From Brachymonas denitrificans (GTDB taxonomy: Bacteria; Pseudomonadota; Gammaproteobacteria; Burkholderiales; Burkholderiaceae_C), in NCBI RefSeq assembly GCF_907163135.1, contig NZ_CAJQUA010000001.1, positions 2,185,001 through 2,249,000 on the forward strand: DNA of 64,000 nucleotides. The letters run 5' to 3'. Below the pieces are notes generated by a model. It worked only from the letters and a program-made list of their open reading frames with translations. It did no database searches and was not told the DNA's origin. Made by a program: the position numbers and the translations under genes. This document shows positions 52,361-61,721 of this stretch, piece after piece (the first letter of the stretch is position 1; every line of letters begins with the position of its first letter).

Positions 52361-53320
52361 TCAGTCGTCCTGGAAGCCGCTGAGCATGGCGGCACGTTGG
52401 CGCGCGGCAAATTCCTCGTAGGTGTTGATGCCGCGCAGCTCGAGAATGGTGTTGCGCACGGCCGCCTCGACCAGCACGGCGATGTTGCGGCCCACCACCA
52501 CCTGGATCACCGTCTTGCGGATCGGCACGCCCAGCACGTCCTGGTAGAGCGGCTCGGCCGGCATGCGCTCGTAGTCACGCTCCATGGTTTCCTTGCGCAC
52601 CAGGTGCACGATCATGCGCAGCCGCATGCGCCGGCGTACCGCGATCTCGCCAAAGATGGCGCGGATATCGAGCAGGCCGATGCCACGCACCTCCATCAGG
52701 TTTTGCAGCAACTCGGGGCAGCGCCCCTCGATGGTGGTCTGGTTGATGCGGTAGAAATCGACCGCATCGTCGGCCACCAGGCCGTTGCCACGCGAGATCA
52801 GCTCCAGCCCCAGCTCGCTCTTGCCCAGGCCCGATTCGCCGGTGATCAGCACGCCCAGCCCCAGGATGTCCATGAACACGCCGTGCATGGTGTCGCGGTT
52901 GGCGAAATGCTTGGACAGGTAGGTGCGCAGCAGGTCGATCACGTAGGCGGCGCACTCGTCGGTGGTGAACAGCGGGATCTGGGCGCGCTCGCACATCTGC
53001 AGCAGCGCCTCGGGCGGCGTCTGGCCATCGGCCACGATCAGCACCGGCGGCTCCAGCGTGACGATGCGCGCGATGCGGCGCGCAACGTCCTCGGGCGTGG
53101 CCTTGGTCACGTAATGCACCTCGCGTTCGCCCAGCACCTGTACGCGGTAGGGATGGATGTAGTTCAGGTAGCCCACCAGGTCGGCGCCGGAGGCGGCTTC
53201 CATCACCGCCACTTCCTCGAAGCGGCGCTCCGAGGCCCCCAGGCCTGCCAGCCACTGCCAGCGCAGCGTGGTACGGAAATCTTCGAACAGCACGTCGGCA
53301 CTGATGACGGTGTGTTTCAT
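52361..53320 (-). CDS. hprK: HPr kinase/phosphorylase
   Basis: Phosphorylates and dephosphorylates a serine of HPr-like proteins. The ATG at 53320 gives 319 residues. The C-terminal catalytic domain has MHGV at 145-148, Walker A GESGLGKS (161-168) and the signature [15 protein letters not shown], then [10 protein letters not shown]. The N-terminal domain is intact. It follows ptsN on the same strand; in beta-proteobacteria this pair links phosphate transfer to nitrogen and carbon regulation. Confidence 0.95.
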   Translation of the reverse strand: MKHTVISADVLFEDFRTTLRWQWLAGLGASERRFEEVAVMEAASGADLVGYLNYIHPYRVQVLGEREVHYVTKATPEDVARRIARIVTLEPPVLIVADGQTPPEALLQMCERAQIPLFTTDECAAYVIDLLRTYLSKHFANRDTMHGVFMDILGLGVLITGESGLGKSELGLELISRGNGLVADDAVDFYRINQTTIEGRCPELLQNLMEVRGIGLLDIRAIFGEIAVRRRMRLRMIVHLVRKETMERDYERMPAEPLYQDVLGVPIRKTVIQVVVGRNIAVLVEAAVRNTILELRGINTYEEFAARQRAAMLSGFQDD

Positions 53321-53523
53321 GATGGCGATCGCGGAAAACGGAAGAAATGCCGGGCCGCCCATCCGTGATGGCCAGCCGCAGCCGGATAACCTAATGTAAC
53401 CCAGCACCACGCGGGCTGCAGCAGCGCCGGCAGCGGTTTTGCCAGGATGCGCGCCCCCTCCATCCCGGGCAGGCGCCCATGAAAAAGGCGACCCGCAGGT
53501 CGCCCGGTTGATTCTGGCCGCAA

Positions 53524-53991
53524 TCAGTTCGGCTGGATCGACTGCCAGTCGGACACCAGCTGGTGCAGGGCCAGCGAGTCGTGCGTGGTCATGAGTTTTT
53601 CGCGCAGTTCGCTGTCGCTCAGCATTTCGGCGATCTCGGAGAGGATTTCGAGGTGCTTCTGCGTGGCCGTTTCGGGCACCAGCAGGAAGATCAGCAGGCT
53701 GACGGGGTTGTCGTCCGGCGCATCGAAACCGATCGGGCGGGCCAGCTGGAACAGCGCCGCCATGGGCGCCTTCAGGCCCTTGATGCGGCCATGCGGGATC
53801 GCCACCCCGTGGCCCAGGCTGGTGGAACCCAGCCGTTCGCGTGCGAACAGGCTGTCGGTGATGGTGGCACGGCTCAGGTTGTGCAGGTCTTCGAACAGCA
53901 GGCCGACTTCTTCGAAGGCGCGCTTCTTGCTGGTGACGTCGACGTCGACGACGACCTGGGAGGCTGGCAGGATGGAGGCGAGACGATTCAT
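53524..53991 (-). CDS. ptsN: PTS IIA-like nitrogen-regulatory protein
   Basis: EIIA(Ntr) protein of the nitrogen phosphotransferase system, 155 residues. The phosphorylated histidine is H67 in [13 protein letters not shown], and the start is [15 protein letters not shown]. It takes phosphate from NPr and affects potassium transport and other processes in relatives. It lies 198 bp after hpf and 203 bp before hprK. Confidence 0.94.
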   Translation of the reverse strand: MNRLASILPASQVVVDVDVTSKKRAFEEVGLLFEDLHNLSRATITDSLFARERLGSTSLGHGVAIPHGRIKGLKAPMAALFQLARPIGFDAPDDNPVSLLIFLLVPETATQKHLEILSEIAEMLSDSELREKLMTTHDSLALHQLVSDWQSIQPN

Positions 53992-54130
53992 TGGTTAACG
54001 CAGACTTTGCCCGATTATGCACACATTGTAGAACCTTGGTCGGTAAAAACCCTGTCATGCGCGACAAGCCTTGTCGGACAACCGGGGTCAAACGCCGCTT
54101 TCGTGCGGATGCGGCGACAAAGTGGGGTAC

Positions 54131-54169
54131 AGAAAAAACAAAACAGCCTGATGCGACGGCATCAGGCTG
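54131..54169 (-). terminator. Intrinsic terminator of hpf
   Basis: CAGCCTGATGC (54144-54154) and GCATCAGGCTG (54159-54169) form a perfect 11-bp stem with a GACG loop. On the minus strand it is followed by a T-rich run. It sits 20 bp after the hpf stop, so hpf and ptsN may be largely separate transcripts. Confidence 0.88.
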
Positions 54170-54189
54170 CATCCTGGGTTGCGCCGGGA

Positions 54190-54537
54190 TTATTGCTGCT
54201 GCATTTCCTGGATCATGCGGCGCTGGGCCTCGGAATTATGCGTGGTCAGCTTGTCCTTGTGGCGGATGATCTGTCGATCGAGCTTGTCCATCAAGTCGTC
54301 GATGGCTGCGTACATGTCCTGCTGGTTGCTTTCGGCATGGATGTCGCTTCCCTTGACGCGGATATTGCACTCGGCACGCTGCCTGCGGTCCTTGTCGCTG
54401 GTGTTGTCGATGGACAGCAGCACGCGAACGTCGACGACCTGATCGAAATGACGGGTGATGCGATCAAGCTTGGTGGTTACGTAGTCGCGCAGGGCAGGGG
54501 TCACTTCCAGGTGATGTCCACTGATGGTCAGATTCAT
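54190..54537 (-). CDS. hpf: Ribosome hibernation promoting factor (short HPF)
   Basis: Binds the ribosome and promotes dimerisation in stationary phase. The ATG at 54537 gives 115 residues starting [20 protein letters not shown], the HPF/RaiA N-terminus, with the later [21 protein letters not shown] segment in blocks. No long C-terminal domain is present, so it is the short form. Adjacent ptsN and hprK fit the usual rpoN-hpf-ptsN region, though rpoN is not upstream here. Confidence 0.94.
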   Translation of the reverse strand: MNLTISGHHLEVTPALRDYVTTKLDRITRHFDQVVDVRVLLSIDNTSDKDRRQRAECNIRVKGSDIHAESNQQDMYAAIDDLMDKLDRQIIRHKDKLTTHNSEAQRRMIQEMQQQ

Positions 54538-54750
54538 AAAGTCCTCCTTGGCCTTTTGGCCTTGCACTTCTTCAATTCCGGCCCGCCTGAAAGGTCGGGG
54601 CCGCCCGGCGGGAGGTGCCGTCACATCCACCCGTCCGTTGTCTCTACTATGCGGCTGCCCCCGGCAAAAAACAAGATGACAGAAATATTTCTTGATCCAT
54701 CTCAGGGTTAATGAGGGGCCGGTTTGCGCACCGCAAAAAAAGGGGCATGA

Positions 54751-55200
54751 TCAGAAGCTGAAGCCCCGCGCCACCAGCACGGCCGGCAGCGGGATGACCA
54801 GCATCAGGTGCGAGGACAACATCAGCCGGCGGCGCAGGCTGCGCACCTCGGGCTCGGCCGGCAGGCTGCCGTCGGCCTCGTGCGCGCGCACCCACTGGCG
54901 AAAACGTAGCGCCGGCTTCACCGACAGCCACAGCATCACCAGGAAGATGGTGATCTTCAGGTGCAGCAAGGGCTGCGCCAGGTACCAGTCCAGCCCTTTC
55001 GCCCCCCACACCATGCGCGCCGTGCCGGTTACCAGCACCAGCGCGGCAAACGTCAGGTAGATCGCGTCCACGCGCACCAGGCGGCGCAGCATGGCGCCGT
55101 TCATCCACTCGGTGCGGCACAGCGCCGCCTCGGAGCCGAGGAATACGGTCATGCTCAGGATGGCGATGAAATGCAGATAGGCGAGGGTGGCTTCCAGCAT
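54751..55200 (-). CDS. DUF2214 family membrane protein
   Basis: 149 residues with about four hydrophobic segments. It begins MLEATLAYLHFIAILSMTVF and contains RLVRVDAIYLTFAALVLVTG and LLHLKITIFLVMLWLSVKPA, the pattern of DUF2214 proteins. No function is established for this family. It lies between aroC (divergent, 51 bp) and hpf. Confidence 0.85.
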   Translation of the reverse strand: MLEATLAYLHFIAILSMTVFLGSEAALCRTEWMNGAMLRRLVRVDAIYLTFAALVLVTGTARMVWGAKGLDWYLAQPLLHLKITIFLVMLWLSVKPALRFRQWVRAHEADGSLPAEPEVRSLRRRLMLSSHLMLVIPLPAVLVARGFSF

Positions 55201-55251
55201 GCGAACTCCAAAAATCAGGGCACCCGCTAGCTTATCCCCGATAATCGCGGC

Positions 55252-56346
55252 ATGAGCGGCAATACTTTAGGAAACCTGTTTGCAGTCACCAATTTCGGTG
55301 AATCCCACGGCCCGGCCATCGGCTGCGTGATCGACGGCTGCCCGCCGGGCATGCTGCTGTCGGCCGAAGACATCCAGCCCGACCTCGATCGGCGCCGCCC
55401 CGGCACCAGCCGCCACGTGACGCAGCGTGCCGAGGCCGACCAGGTGGAGATCCTCTCCGGCGTGTACGAGGGGCGCACTACGGGCACGCCGATCTGCCTG
55501 CTGATCCGCAACACCGACCAGCGCAGCAAGGACTATGGCGAGATCCTGCAGACCTTCCGCCCCGGCCATGCCGACTACGGCTACTGGCACAAGTTCGGCA
55601 TCCGCGATCCGCGCGGCGGCGGGCGCTCCTCGGCGCGGCTGACGGCACCCACGGTGGCGGCCGGTGCGGTGGCGAAAAAGTGGTTGAAGGAAAAATTCGG
55701 CATGGAATTCCGCGGCTGCATGACGCAACTGGGCGAGCTGCCGATTGCCTTCGAGGGCTGGGAGCATGTGCCGAACAATCCCTTTTTCGCTCCCTGCGCC
55801 GACGTGAGCGCACTGGAAGCCTACATGGACAGCCTGCGCAAGGCCGGCGACAGCTGCGGCGCGCGCCTGCGCGTAACGGCCACACAGGTGCCGGTGGGCC
55901 TGGGCCAGCCGATTTATGACCGCCTCGACGCCGACATCGCCCACGCCATGATGGGCCTGAACGCCGTCAAGGGCGTGGAGATCGGCGACGGCTTTGCCAC
56001 GGTAGCTCAGAAGGGCAGCTACCACGGCGATTCGCCCACGCCGCAGGGCTTTGCCAGCAACCATGCCGGCGGCATCCTGGGCGGCATCAGCAGCGGGCAG
56101 GATCTGGAGGTGAGCATCGCCATCAAGCCGACCAGCTCCATCATGACGCCGCGCGACTCGATCGACCTGCAGGGCAACCCGACCGTGGTGCAGACCAAGG
56201 GCCGGCACGACCCCTGTGTCGGCATCCGCGCCACGCCGATCGCCGAGGCGCTGCTGGCGCTGGTGGTGATGGAGCACGTGCTGCGGCACCGCGCGCAGTG
56301 CGCGGATGTGCGCGTGGCGACGCCCGATGTGGCGCGACTGGGCTGA
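55252..56346 (+). CDS. aroC: Chorismate synthase
   Basis: Forms chorismate from EPSP with reduced FMN, the last shikimate-pathway step. The 364 residues start [20 protein letters not shown] and include the family signatures [32 protein letters not shown] and [10 protein letters not shown]. The C-terminal segment [18 protein letters not shown] is present in full. Normal length for Burkholderiales. A metallopeptidase-like gene starts 19 bp downstream and may be cotranscribed. Confidence 0.96.
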   Translation: MSGNTLGNLFAVTNFGESHGPAIGCVIDGCPPGMLLSAEDIQPDLDRRRPGTSRHVTQRAEADQVEILSGVYEGRTTGTPICLLIRNTDQRSKDYGEILQTFRPGHADYGYWHKFGIRDPRGGGRSSARLTAPTVAAGAVAKKWLKEKFGMEFRGCMTQLGELPIAFEGWEHVPNNPFFAPCADVSALEAYMDSLRKAGDSCGARLRVTATQVPVGLGQPIYDRLDADIAHAMMGLNAVKGVEIGDGFATVAQKGSYHGDSPTPQGFASNHAGGILGGISSGQDLEVSIAIKPTSSIMTPRDSIDLQGNPTVVQTKGRHDPCVGIRATPIAEALLALVVMEHVLRHRAQCADVRVATPDVARLG

Positions 56347-56365
56347 CGCGCCCAACGTCTTCCCC

Positions 56366-57178
56366 ATGCCCGCCCTTCCGTTCGACCCGGTCGCCATCCT
56401 GTCGGACCTGCGCAGCGCCGGCTTCCCCGAGCCGGAAATCCAGGCCGTGCGCAACACGCCGCCGATGTGGGAGCAACTCACGCGCTTTCACGCGCAGGGC
56501 GGATGCATCCAGACCATTCCTGCGGATTTTTCAGCCGCCAACGGCCATCCTTCGGCCATCAGCTTCTATGTGCCGGAGGACCCGGCGCAGCGCACGCATT
56601 CGCGCTATTCCTCGCTGGCACACGAGCTGGGACATGCCCTGTTCTACCCCGAGCAGTGGAATGCCATGGACAGCTTCGACTCGGCCGAAGCCTACGCCCG
56701 TTCACGCGAAATGGGCGAGGCGCATGCCTGGCTCAACCAGTACACGCTGTGCCTAGAGAAAGTGGGGGGTCGCAGCGAACTGTATTTTCCGCTGGCGATC
56801 GAGAACGAGGACGATTTCGGCATCCGCACGCGCGACGTGTTCGGGGAGATCGCGCACCGCAAGCTGGCGGGCGAGGACGACGCGCAGATCCTCGAGCACC
56901 TGGCCACGCTCAATGCCAACATGTTCCCCTCCGGCATGGGCGAGGGCAACCACAAGACCTACGGACAGTGCAACCGCTGGGATTATTTTCTGGCCCATGG
57001 CGACGGCTCCCTGCTGGAGGATTTCCAGCGTCAGCTGCAGCGGGGGCCGACGCCCGATGAACAGAAAGTGCTAGTCAAGCAGGGACTGCTGGATGGGGCG
57101 CAGGCGGTGCTGGCGCTGGAACCGGGCCGGCTGGAACAGATGCTCGCCGCCCTGTCGCGCGGCAGCACGACGGCCTGA
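56366..57178 (+). CDS. Protein of unknown function with an HExxH motif
   Basis: 270 residues from the ATG at 56366. The only clear motif is AHELGHALFYPEQW, a zinc-metallopeptidase-type HExxH at about residue 92-96. A third metal ligand further on is not certain. There is no signal peptide or membrane segment, so a cytoplasmic or non-classically exported protein is expected. It follows aroC closely and ends in a good terminator. I do not recognise the family; protease activity is inferred from one motif only. Confidence 0.6.
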   Translation: MPALPFDPVAILSDLRSAGFPEPEIQAVRNTPPMWEQLTRFHAQGGCIQTIPADFSAANGHPSAISFYVPEDPAQRTHSRYSSLAHELGHALFYPEQWNAMDSFDSAEAYARSREMGEAHAWLNQYTLCLEKVGGRSELYFPLAIENEDDFGIRTRDVFGEIAHRKLAGEDDAQILEHLATLNANMFPSGMGEGNHKTYGQCNRWDYFLAHGDGSLLEDFQRQLQRGPTPDEQKVLVKQGLLDGAQAVLALEPGRLEQMLAALSRGSTTA

Positions 57179-57222
57179 CGCGGCTTGCCCACGCCCGCAG
57201 CCCGCTGCACGGGCGCCAATAC

Positions 57223-57245
57223 CAAGGGTTTACCCTTGCTTTTTT
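57223..57245 (+). terminator. Intrinsic terminator after the HExxH gene
   Basis: CAAGGG (57223-57228) and CCCTTG (57233-57238) form a stem with a TTTA loop, followed by a run of six T (57240-57245). It ends the aroC transcript group, about 45 bp after the stop codon. Confidence 0.82.
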
Positions 57246-57416
57246 GGCTCATCATGCAGACATCGTCGTTTAAATGTCAGCGAAAACCCCTGTTTTGTCG
57301 CTAATACGACAATTTTTTCCATTTGTAAGCCAGACGGAAACTCCGCCGCCTACAATCCGCCCCGGACAAAGTGAAGTTGACGTAAACGTAAATATAGACA
57401 AGAAAGGGGCAGGCGC

Positions 57417-57737
57417 ATGAGCAGTGCCATTTACAAAAACATGCGGAACCATCCGCAATTCAAGGAGCTGGTGCGCCGACGCAGCCGCTTCGCCTGGACG
57501 CTGGCCATCGTGGTGCTGGTGCTGTTCTACGGTTTCGTGCTGACCGTGGCCTTCAACCCCACGGCGCTGGGCCAGCCCATCGCGGCCGGTTCCAAGTTCA
57601 CCGTGGGCGTGGTGCTGGAGCTGTTCCTGTTCATCCTGTTCTGGGTGCTGACCGCCCTGTACGTGCGCCGTGCCAACACCGAGTTCGACGCCCTGAACCA
57701 GCAGATCATCCGCGACGCGGCCAAGGGAGGCAAGTGA
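57417..57737 (+). CDS. DUF485 family membrane protein (YjcH-like)
   Basis: 106 residues with two hydrophobic segments (about 27-47 and 60-84). It starts [20 protein letters not shown], typical of DUF485, with the [17 protein letters not shown] segment. Proteins of this family are nearly always encoded just before actP and are thought to be accessory to the permease. Its stop overlaps the actP start (TGATG). Confidence 0.92.
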   Translation: MSSAIYKNMRNHPQFKELVRRRSRFAWTLAIVVLVLFYGFVLTVAFNPTALGQPIAAGSKFTVGVVLELFLFILFWVLTALYVRRANTEFDALNQQIIRDAAKGGK

Positions 57738-59416
57738 TGCAAGGCAAACCGATTTCCCGCCTGCTGGCCGCCCCGCTGCTGGCCGCTCCCGCACTGGCAC
57801 TGGCCGCCGGCCCCGCCATGGAAGGCGCCATCCAGAAGCAGGCCACCAACTGGCACGCCATCATCATGTTCCTGGTGTTCGTGGCGCTGACCATGGGCAT
57901 CACCTACTGGGCGGCACGCCGTACCAAGTCGGCCGCCGATTTCTACACCGCCGGCGGCGGCATCACGGGCTTTCAGAACGGCATGGCGATCGCGGGTGAC
58001 TACATGTCGGCCGCCACGCTGCTGGGCCTGACGGCCATGACCTTCACCTCCGGCTACGACGGCTACATCTACATGATGGCCTTCTTCGCCGGCTGGCCCA
58101 TCATCCTGTTCCTGATGGCCGAGCGCCTGCGCAACCTGGGCCGCTTCACCTTCTCGGACATCACCGCCTACCGCCTCGACCAGGGCAAGATCCGCACCAT
58201 GGCCGCCGTGTCCTCGCTGACCGTGGTGTGTTTCTACCTGATCGCGCAGATGGTCGGCGCCGGCCAGCTGATCAAGCTGCTGTTCGGCCTGGACTACAAC
58301 GTCGCCATCTTTGCCGTGGGCATTCTGATGATGGTTTACGTGACCTTCGGCGGCATGGTCGCCACCACCTGGGTGCAGATCATCAAGGCCGGCCTGCTGC
58401 TGGCCGGTGGCACGCTGGTGATGGTGCTGGCTTTCAGCCAGTTCGGCTTCTCTTACAGCGAGATGATCACGCGCGTCACCGCCGTGCACAAGCTGGGCGA
58501 CAAGCTGATGTATCCGGGCAGCCTGCTGGCCGATCCGGTCACCGCCATCTCGCTGGGCCTGGGCCTGATGTTCGGCACCGCCGGCCTGCCGCACATCCTG
58601 ATGCGCTTCTTCACCGTGACCGATGCCAAGGAAGCGCGCAAGTCCGTGTTGTACGCCTCCGGCTTCGTGGCCTACTTCTTCAACGTGATCTTCATCATGG
58701 GCCTGGCGTCCATCGTGATCGTGGGCCAGAACCCCGAGTTCTTCGAGGGCGGCGACCTGCAGGGCAAGCTGATCGGCGGCGGCAACATGGTGGCAATGCA
58801 CCTGTCCAAGGCGGTGGGCGGCAACATGCTGCTGGGCTTCCTGGCAGCCGTGGCCTTTGCCACCATCCTGGCCGTGGTGTCGGGCCTGGCGCTGGCCGGT
58901 GCTTCCGCCATCTCGCATGACCTGTACGCCCGCGTGATCAAGAAGGGCCAGGTGTCCGAAACCGACGAGATCCGCGTCTCCAAGTACGCCACCGTGGTGC
59001 TGGGTCTGCTGGCCATCGTGCTGGGCATTGCCTTCGAGAAGCAGAACATCGCCTTCATGGTGGGTCTGGCCTTCGGCGTGGCGGCTGCGGCCAACTTCCC
59101 GGTGCTGATCCTGTCCATGTACTGGAAGGGCCTGACCACGCGCGGCGCGCTGTGGGGCGGCTACGGCGGCCTGGTGTCTGCCGTGCTGTTCGTGCTGTTC
59201 TCCAAGTCGGTCTGGGTGGACGTGCTGCACAACCCGGCCCCGCTGTTCCCGTACACGCAGCCGGCGCTGTTCGCCATGCCGGTGGCCTTCCTGCTGGCCT
59301 ACATCTTCTCCAAGACGGACAGCAGCGTGCGTGCCAGGAACGAGATCGACGCCTTCGACGACCAGTATGTGCGTGCACAGACCGGGTACGGCGCGGCGGC
59401 GGCTTCGAACCACTGA
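57737..59416 (+). CDS. actP: Cation:acetate symporter
   Basis: Sodium:solute symporter family permease for acetate, glyoxylate and other short carboxylates, 559 residues from the ATG that overlaps the DUF485 stop. It has an N-terminal signal-like segment ([17 protein letters not shown]) and about 13 membrane helices. Typical blocks are [20 protein letters not shown] and [12 protein letters not shown]. The fold has no internal break. The gene is followed by a terminator. Confidence 0.93.
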   Translation: MQGKPISRLLAAPLLAAPALALAAGPAMEGAIQKQATNWHAIIMFLVFVALTMGITYWAARRTKSAADFYTAGGGITGFQNGMAIAGDYMSAATLLGLTAMTFTSGYDGYIYMMAFFAGWPIILFLMAERLRNLGRFTFSDITAYRLDQGKIRTMAAVSSLTVVCFYLIAQMVGAGQLIKLLFGLDYNVAIFAVGILMMVYVTFGGMVATTWVQIIKAGLLLAGGTLVMVLAFSQFGFSYSEMITRVTAVHKLGDKLMYPGSLLADPVTAISLGLGLMFGTAGLPHILMRFFTVTDAKEARKSVLYASGFVAYFFNVIFIMGLASIVIVGQNPEFFEGGDLQGKLIGGGNMVAMHLSKAVGGNMLLGFLAAVAFATILAVVSGLALAGASAISHDLYARVIKKGQVSETDEIRVSKYATVVLGLLAIVLGIAFEKQNIAFMVGLAFGVAAAANFPVLILSMYWKGLTTRGALWGGYGGLVSAVLFVLFSKSVWVDVLHNPAPLFPYTQPALFAMPVAFLLAYIFSKTDSSVRARNEIDAFDDQYVRAQTGYGAAAASNH

Positions 59417-59742
59417 TCCAGCACAAGGGGCCCTGCCTCGCAGGCGGGCGCCTCTGATTCCCCGGGCGGGCATGTCGGCAACGGCATGCCCGTTTTGCTT
59501 GTGCGTTGTTGCATTCCCCTGCCGCGCGCCTTGTGGCTGTCATGCTGCAGTGCGATAATCCCAGCTTCTTCATTATGTGGAGCGCTTGCTTACACCCCAT
59601 GGAACCTAGCCCTAGTTGCTAGCTTCCGCACCTGACGGATTCGCGGCCCTGAGCCGGCGGTCGCGGGCAGCGGAAGCACCTCCCGCCCCCCGTTATCCCG
59701 CCATACCGGTCGTGCATCGTGCGTGGCCGCAGGAAATCCGTC
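59417..59742. other. Intergenic stretch between actP and corA
   Basis: About 325 bp without a gene. It contains the actP terminator at 59467-59500 and then a candidate corA leader. In the leader three CTAG tetramers lie within 17 bp (59606, 59612, 59619); CTAG is generally rare in such genomes. The region may carry a structured leader, but I could not match it to a known magnesium riboswitch. Confidence 0.4.
59467..59500 (+). terminator. Intrinsic terminator of actP
   Basis: CGGGCATG (59467-59474) and CATGCCCG (59485-59492) form an 8-bp stem with a 10-base loop, followed by TTTTGCTT. It lies 50 bp after the actP stop. Confidence 0.8.
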
Positions 59743-60729
59743 ATGCTGAACATCTTCACGCTGGCCAATGGCCGCCTGTTCCAGGAAGAAATCGAGTCGC
59801 TCGAGGAGCTGACCCGCTTCAAGCCGATCTGGGTCGATCTGGAAGACCCCACCCTCGAAGAGAAACGCTGGATCAAGCAGCACTACGGCCTGTCCATTCC
59901 CGAAGACGCGATGGACGAGGACATCGAGGAATCCGCCCGCTTCTACGAGGAAGACAACGGCGAACTGCACATCCGCGCCGACTTTCTGGTGGCCGATTTC
60001 GACGACCCGAGCACCGAGCGCGTGGCCTTCATCCTGAACCAGAGCAATCCCGAGCTCAAGAGCTACAACATCCTGTTCTCGATCCACGACGACACGGTGC
60101 CGGTGTTCCGCCTGCTGCGCCTGCGCGCACGCCGCATGCCGGGGCTGATCACCGATGCCAAGGAGCTGCTGCTCAAGCTGTTCGACGCCGACGCCGAGTA
60201 CAGCGCCGACACGCTGGAAGAGATCCACGAAGAGCTGGAGCATGCCAGCGCGCGCGTGCTGAAAGGTGACGTGACGGACGACGTGGCCGGCGAGGTGCTG
60301 GCCACCATTGCGCGCCAGGAAGACATGAACGGCCGCATCCGCCGCAATGCGACCGACACGCGCCGCGCCGTCAGCTTCATGATGCGCAGCCGCATGCTCA
60401 ATGCCGAGCAGTTCGAGGAGGCACGCCAGATCATGCGCGACATCGACTCGCTCGACAGCCACACCACCTTCCTGTTCGACAAGATCAACTTTTTGATGGA
60501 TGCGACGGTCGGTTTCATCAACATCAACCAGAACAAGATCATCAAGCTGTTCTCGGTGGCCAGCGTGGCCTTGCTGCCGCCGACGCTGGTGGCCAGCCTG
60601 TATGGCATGAACTTCCGCTTCATGCCGGAGCTGGAATGGCAGTATGGCTACGCCTGGGCGCTGGGCCTGATGATTGCCAGCGCGCTGCTGCCGATGTGGT
60701 ACTTCCGCAAGCGCGGCTGGCTCAAGTAA
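59743..60729 (+). CDS. corA: Magnesium/cobalt transporter CorA
   Basis: Pentameric divalent-cation channel, 328 residues from the ATG at 59743. The large cytosolic N-terminal domain is rich in acidic residues; two C-terminal membrane helices flank the pore motif YGMNF, and the protein ends with the basic RKRGWLK tail. The GMN signature is diagnostic. The open frame begins a little upstream at 59719. A 326-bp non-coding stretch precedes it. Confidence 0.94.
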   Translation: MLNIFTLANGRLFQEEIESLEELTRFKPIWVDLEDPTLEEKRWIKQHYGLSIPEDAMDEDIEESARFYEEDNGELHIRADFLVADFDDPSTERVAFILNQSNPELKSYNILFSIHDDTVPVFRLLRLRARRMPGLITDAKELLLKLFDADAEYSADTLEEIHEELEHASARVLKGDVTDDVAGEVLATIARQEDMNGRIRRNATDTRRAVSFMMRSRMLNAEQFEEARQIMRDIDSLDSHTTFLFDKINFLMDATVGFININQNKIIKLFSVASVALLPPTLVASLYGMNFRFMPELEWQYGYAWALGLMIASALLPMWYFRKRGWLK

Positions 60730-60833
60730 ACCCTGTGGCCAATCTGTAACTGTTGCGACAGAATAAGGTCGGACACTCTATATGACATTTCTAATGCGAC
60801 ATAATTTCTGTCACATTGAAAACCGACACGCTC

Positions 60834-61721
60834 ATGACCGCATTCACTCCACCCTCTTCCGAGCGGCCGCACACCACGCTGGCCACCGACAGCGCGCTGC
60901 GCGCCGTGCAGCAGAGCCGTCCGGCCAGCGCCCACACCATGACCATCGAGGAGCTGGCCACCCAGGTCGGGATGACGGTGCGCAACGTGCGCGCCTACAA
61001 CAGTACCGGCCTGTTGCCGCCGCCCACGCTGCGCGGCCGCCTGGGCCTGTATGGCGAGGAGCATCTGGCGCAGCTGCAGGCCATCCGCACCCTGCGCGGC
61101 CAGGGCCTGAGCCTGGAGCGCATCAAGGCCGTGGTGGAGCAGAACAACCGCAACGAGTCCAGTGGCGCCTGGAACAAGCTTGGGGATCTGGCGCGCGTGC
61201 TGTCCTGGCACATTCCGGTGGACCAGGAAGCGCTGCGCTTGCCCCTGTCCACCATCGAGGCCACCTGGCGCGCCGACTTCACCCCGGCGCAGACCGAACA
61301 GCTGGTGCGCAGCGGCCTGCAGCGCATCCTGCCTGATGGCAGCATCGAATACCTGACGCCCGGCCTGCGCGCCATCGCCCAGCAGCTGGCCGACATGGGC
61401 GTGCCACTGGACGATGCGCTGGAGATGCAGGAAACCGTGAGTCGCGACCTGCGCCGCCTGGTGCGCAGCAGCCTGCGTACCGTGCTGCAGGAAGCGGGCC
61501 GTCGCCCCGAGGCCGATTCGGACGAACAGGTGCAGCGCCTGCTGCAAAGCGCCCCGCTGCTGCTGCTGGAAGCGGTGCAGGCCATGCTGCCGGTGCTGCT
61601 GCAACAGGAGGCCGAGCATCTTGCCCAGAACCTGCGTCCGCTCTCGACCAGTCTGCTGGGCGCATCGCAACGCACCGGGACGGACCAGCACGATGCGGCC
61701 GGATCGACGGATGCGGCGTGA
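60834..61721 (+). CDS. MerR family transcriptional regulator
   Basis: 295 residues from the ATG at 60834; a TTG at 60816 would be an alternative. After about 35 low-complexity residues a MerR winged helix follows (TIEELATQVGMTVRNVRAYN, then LGLYGEEHLAQLQAIRTLRGQG in blocks). The C-terminal part is a long helical region with no recognised ligand domain. It starts a block with tolC- and hlyD-like genes and probably controls this efflux system. Its 5' region has direct repeats of TGCGACA. Confidence 0.85.
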   Translation: MTAFTPPSSERPHTTLATDSALRAVQQSRPASAHTMTIEELATQVGMTVRNVRAYNSTGLLPPPTLRGRLGLYGEEHLAQLQAIRTLRGQGLSLERIKAVVEQNNRNESSGAWNKLGDLARVLSWHIPVDQEALRLPLSTIEATWRADFTPAQTEQLVRSGLQRILPDGSIEYLTPGLRAIAQQLADMGVPLDDALEMQETVSRDLRRLVRSSLRTVLQEAGRRPEADSDEQVQRLLQSAPLLLLEAVQAMLPVLLQQEAEHLAQNLRPLSTSLLGASQRTGTDQHDAAGSTDAA

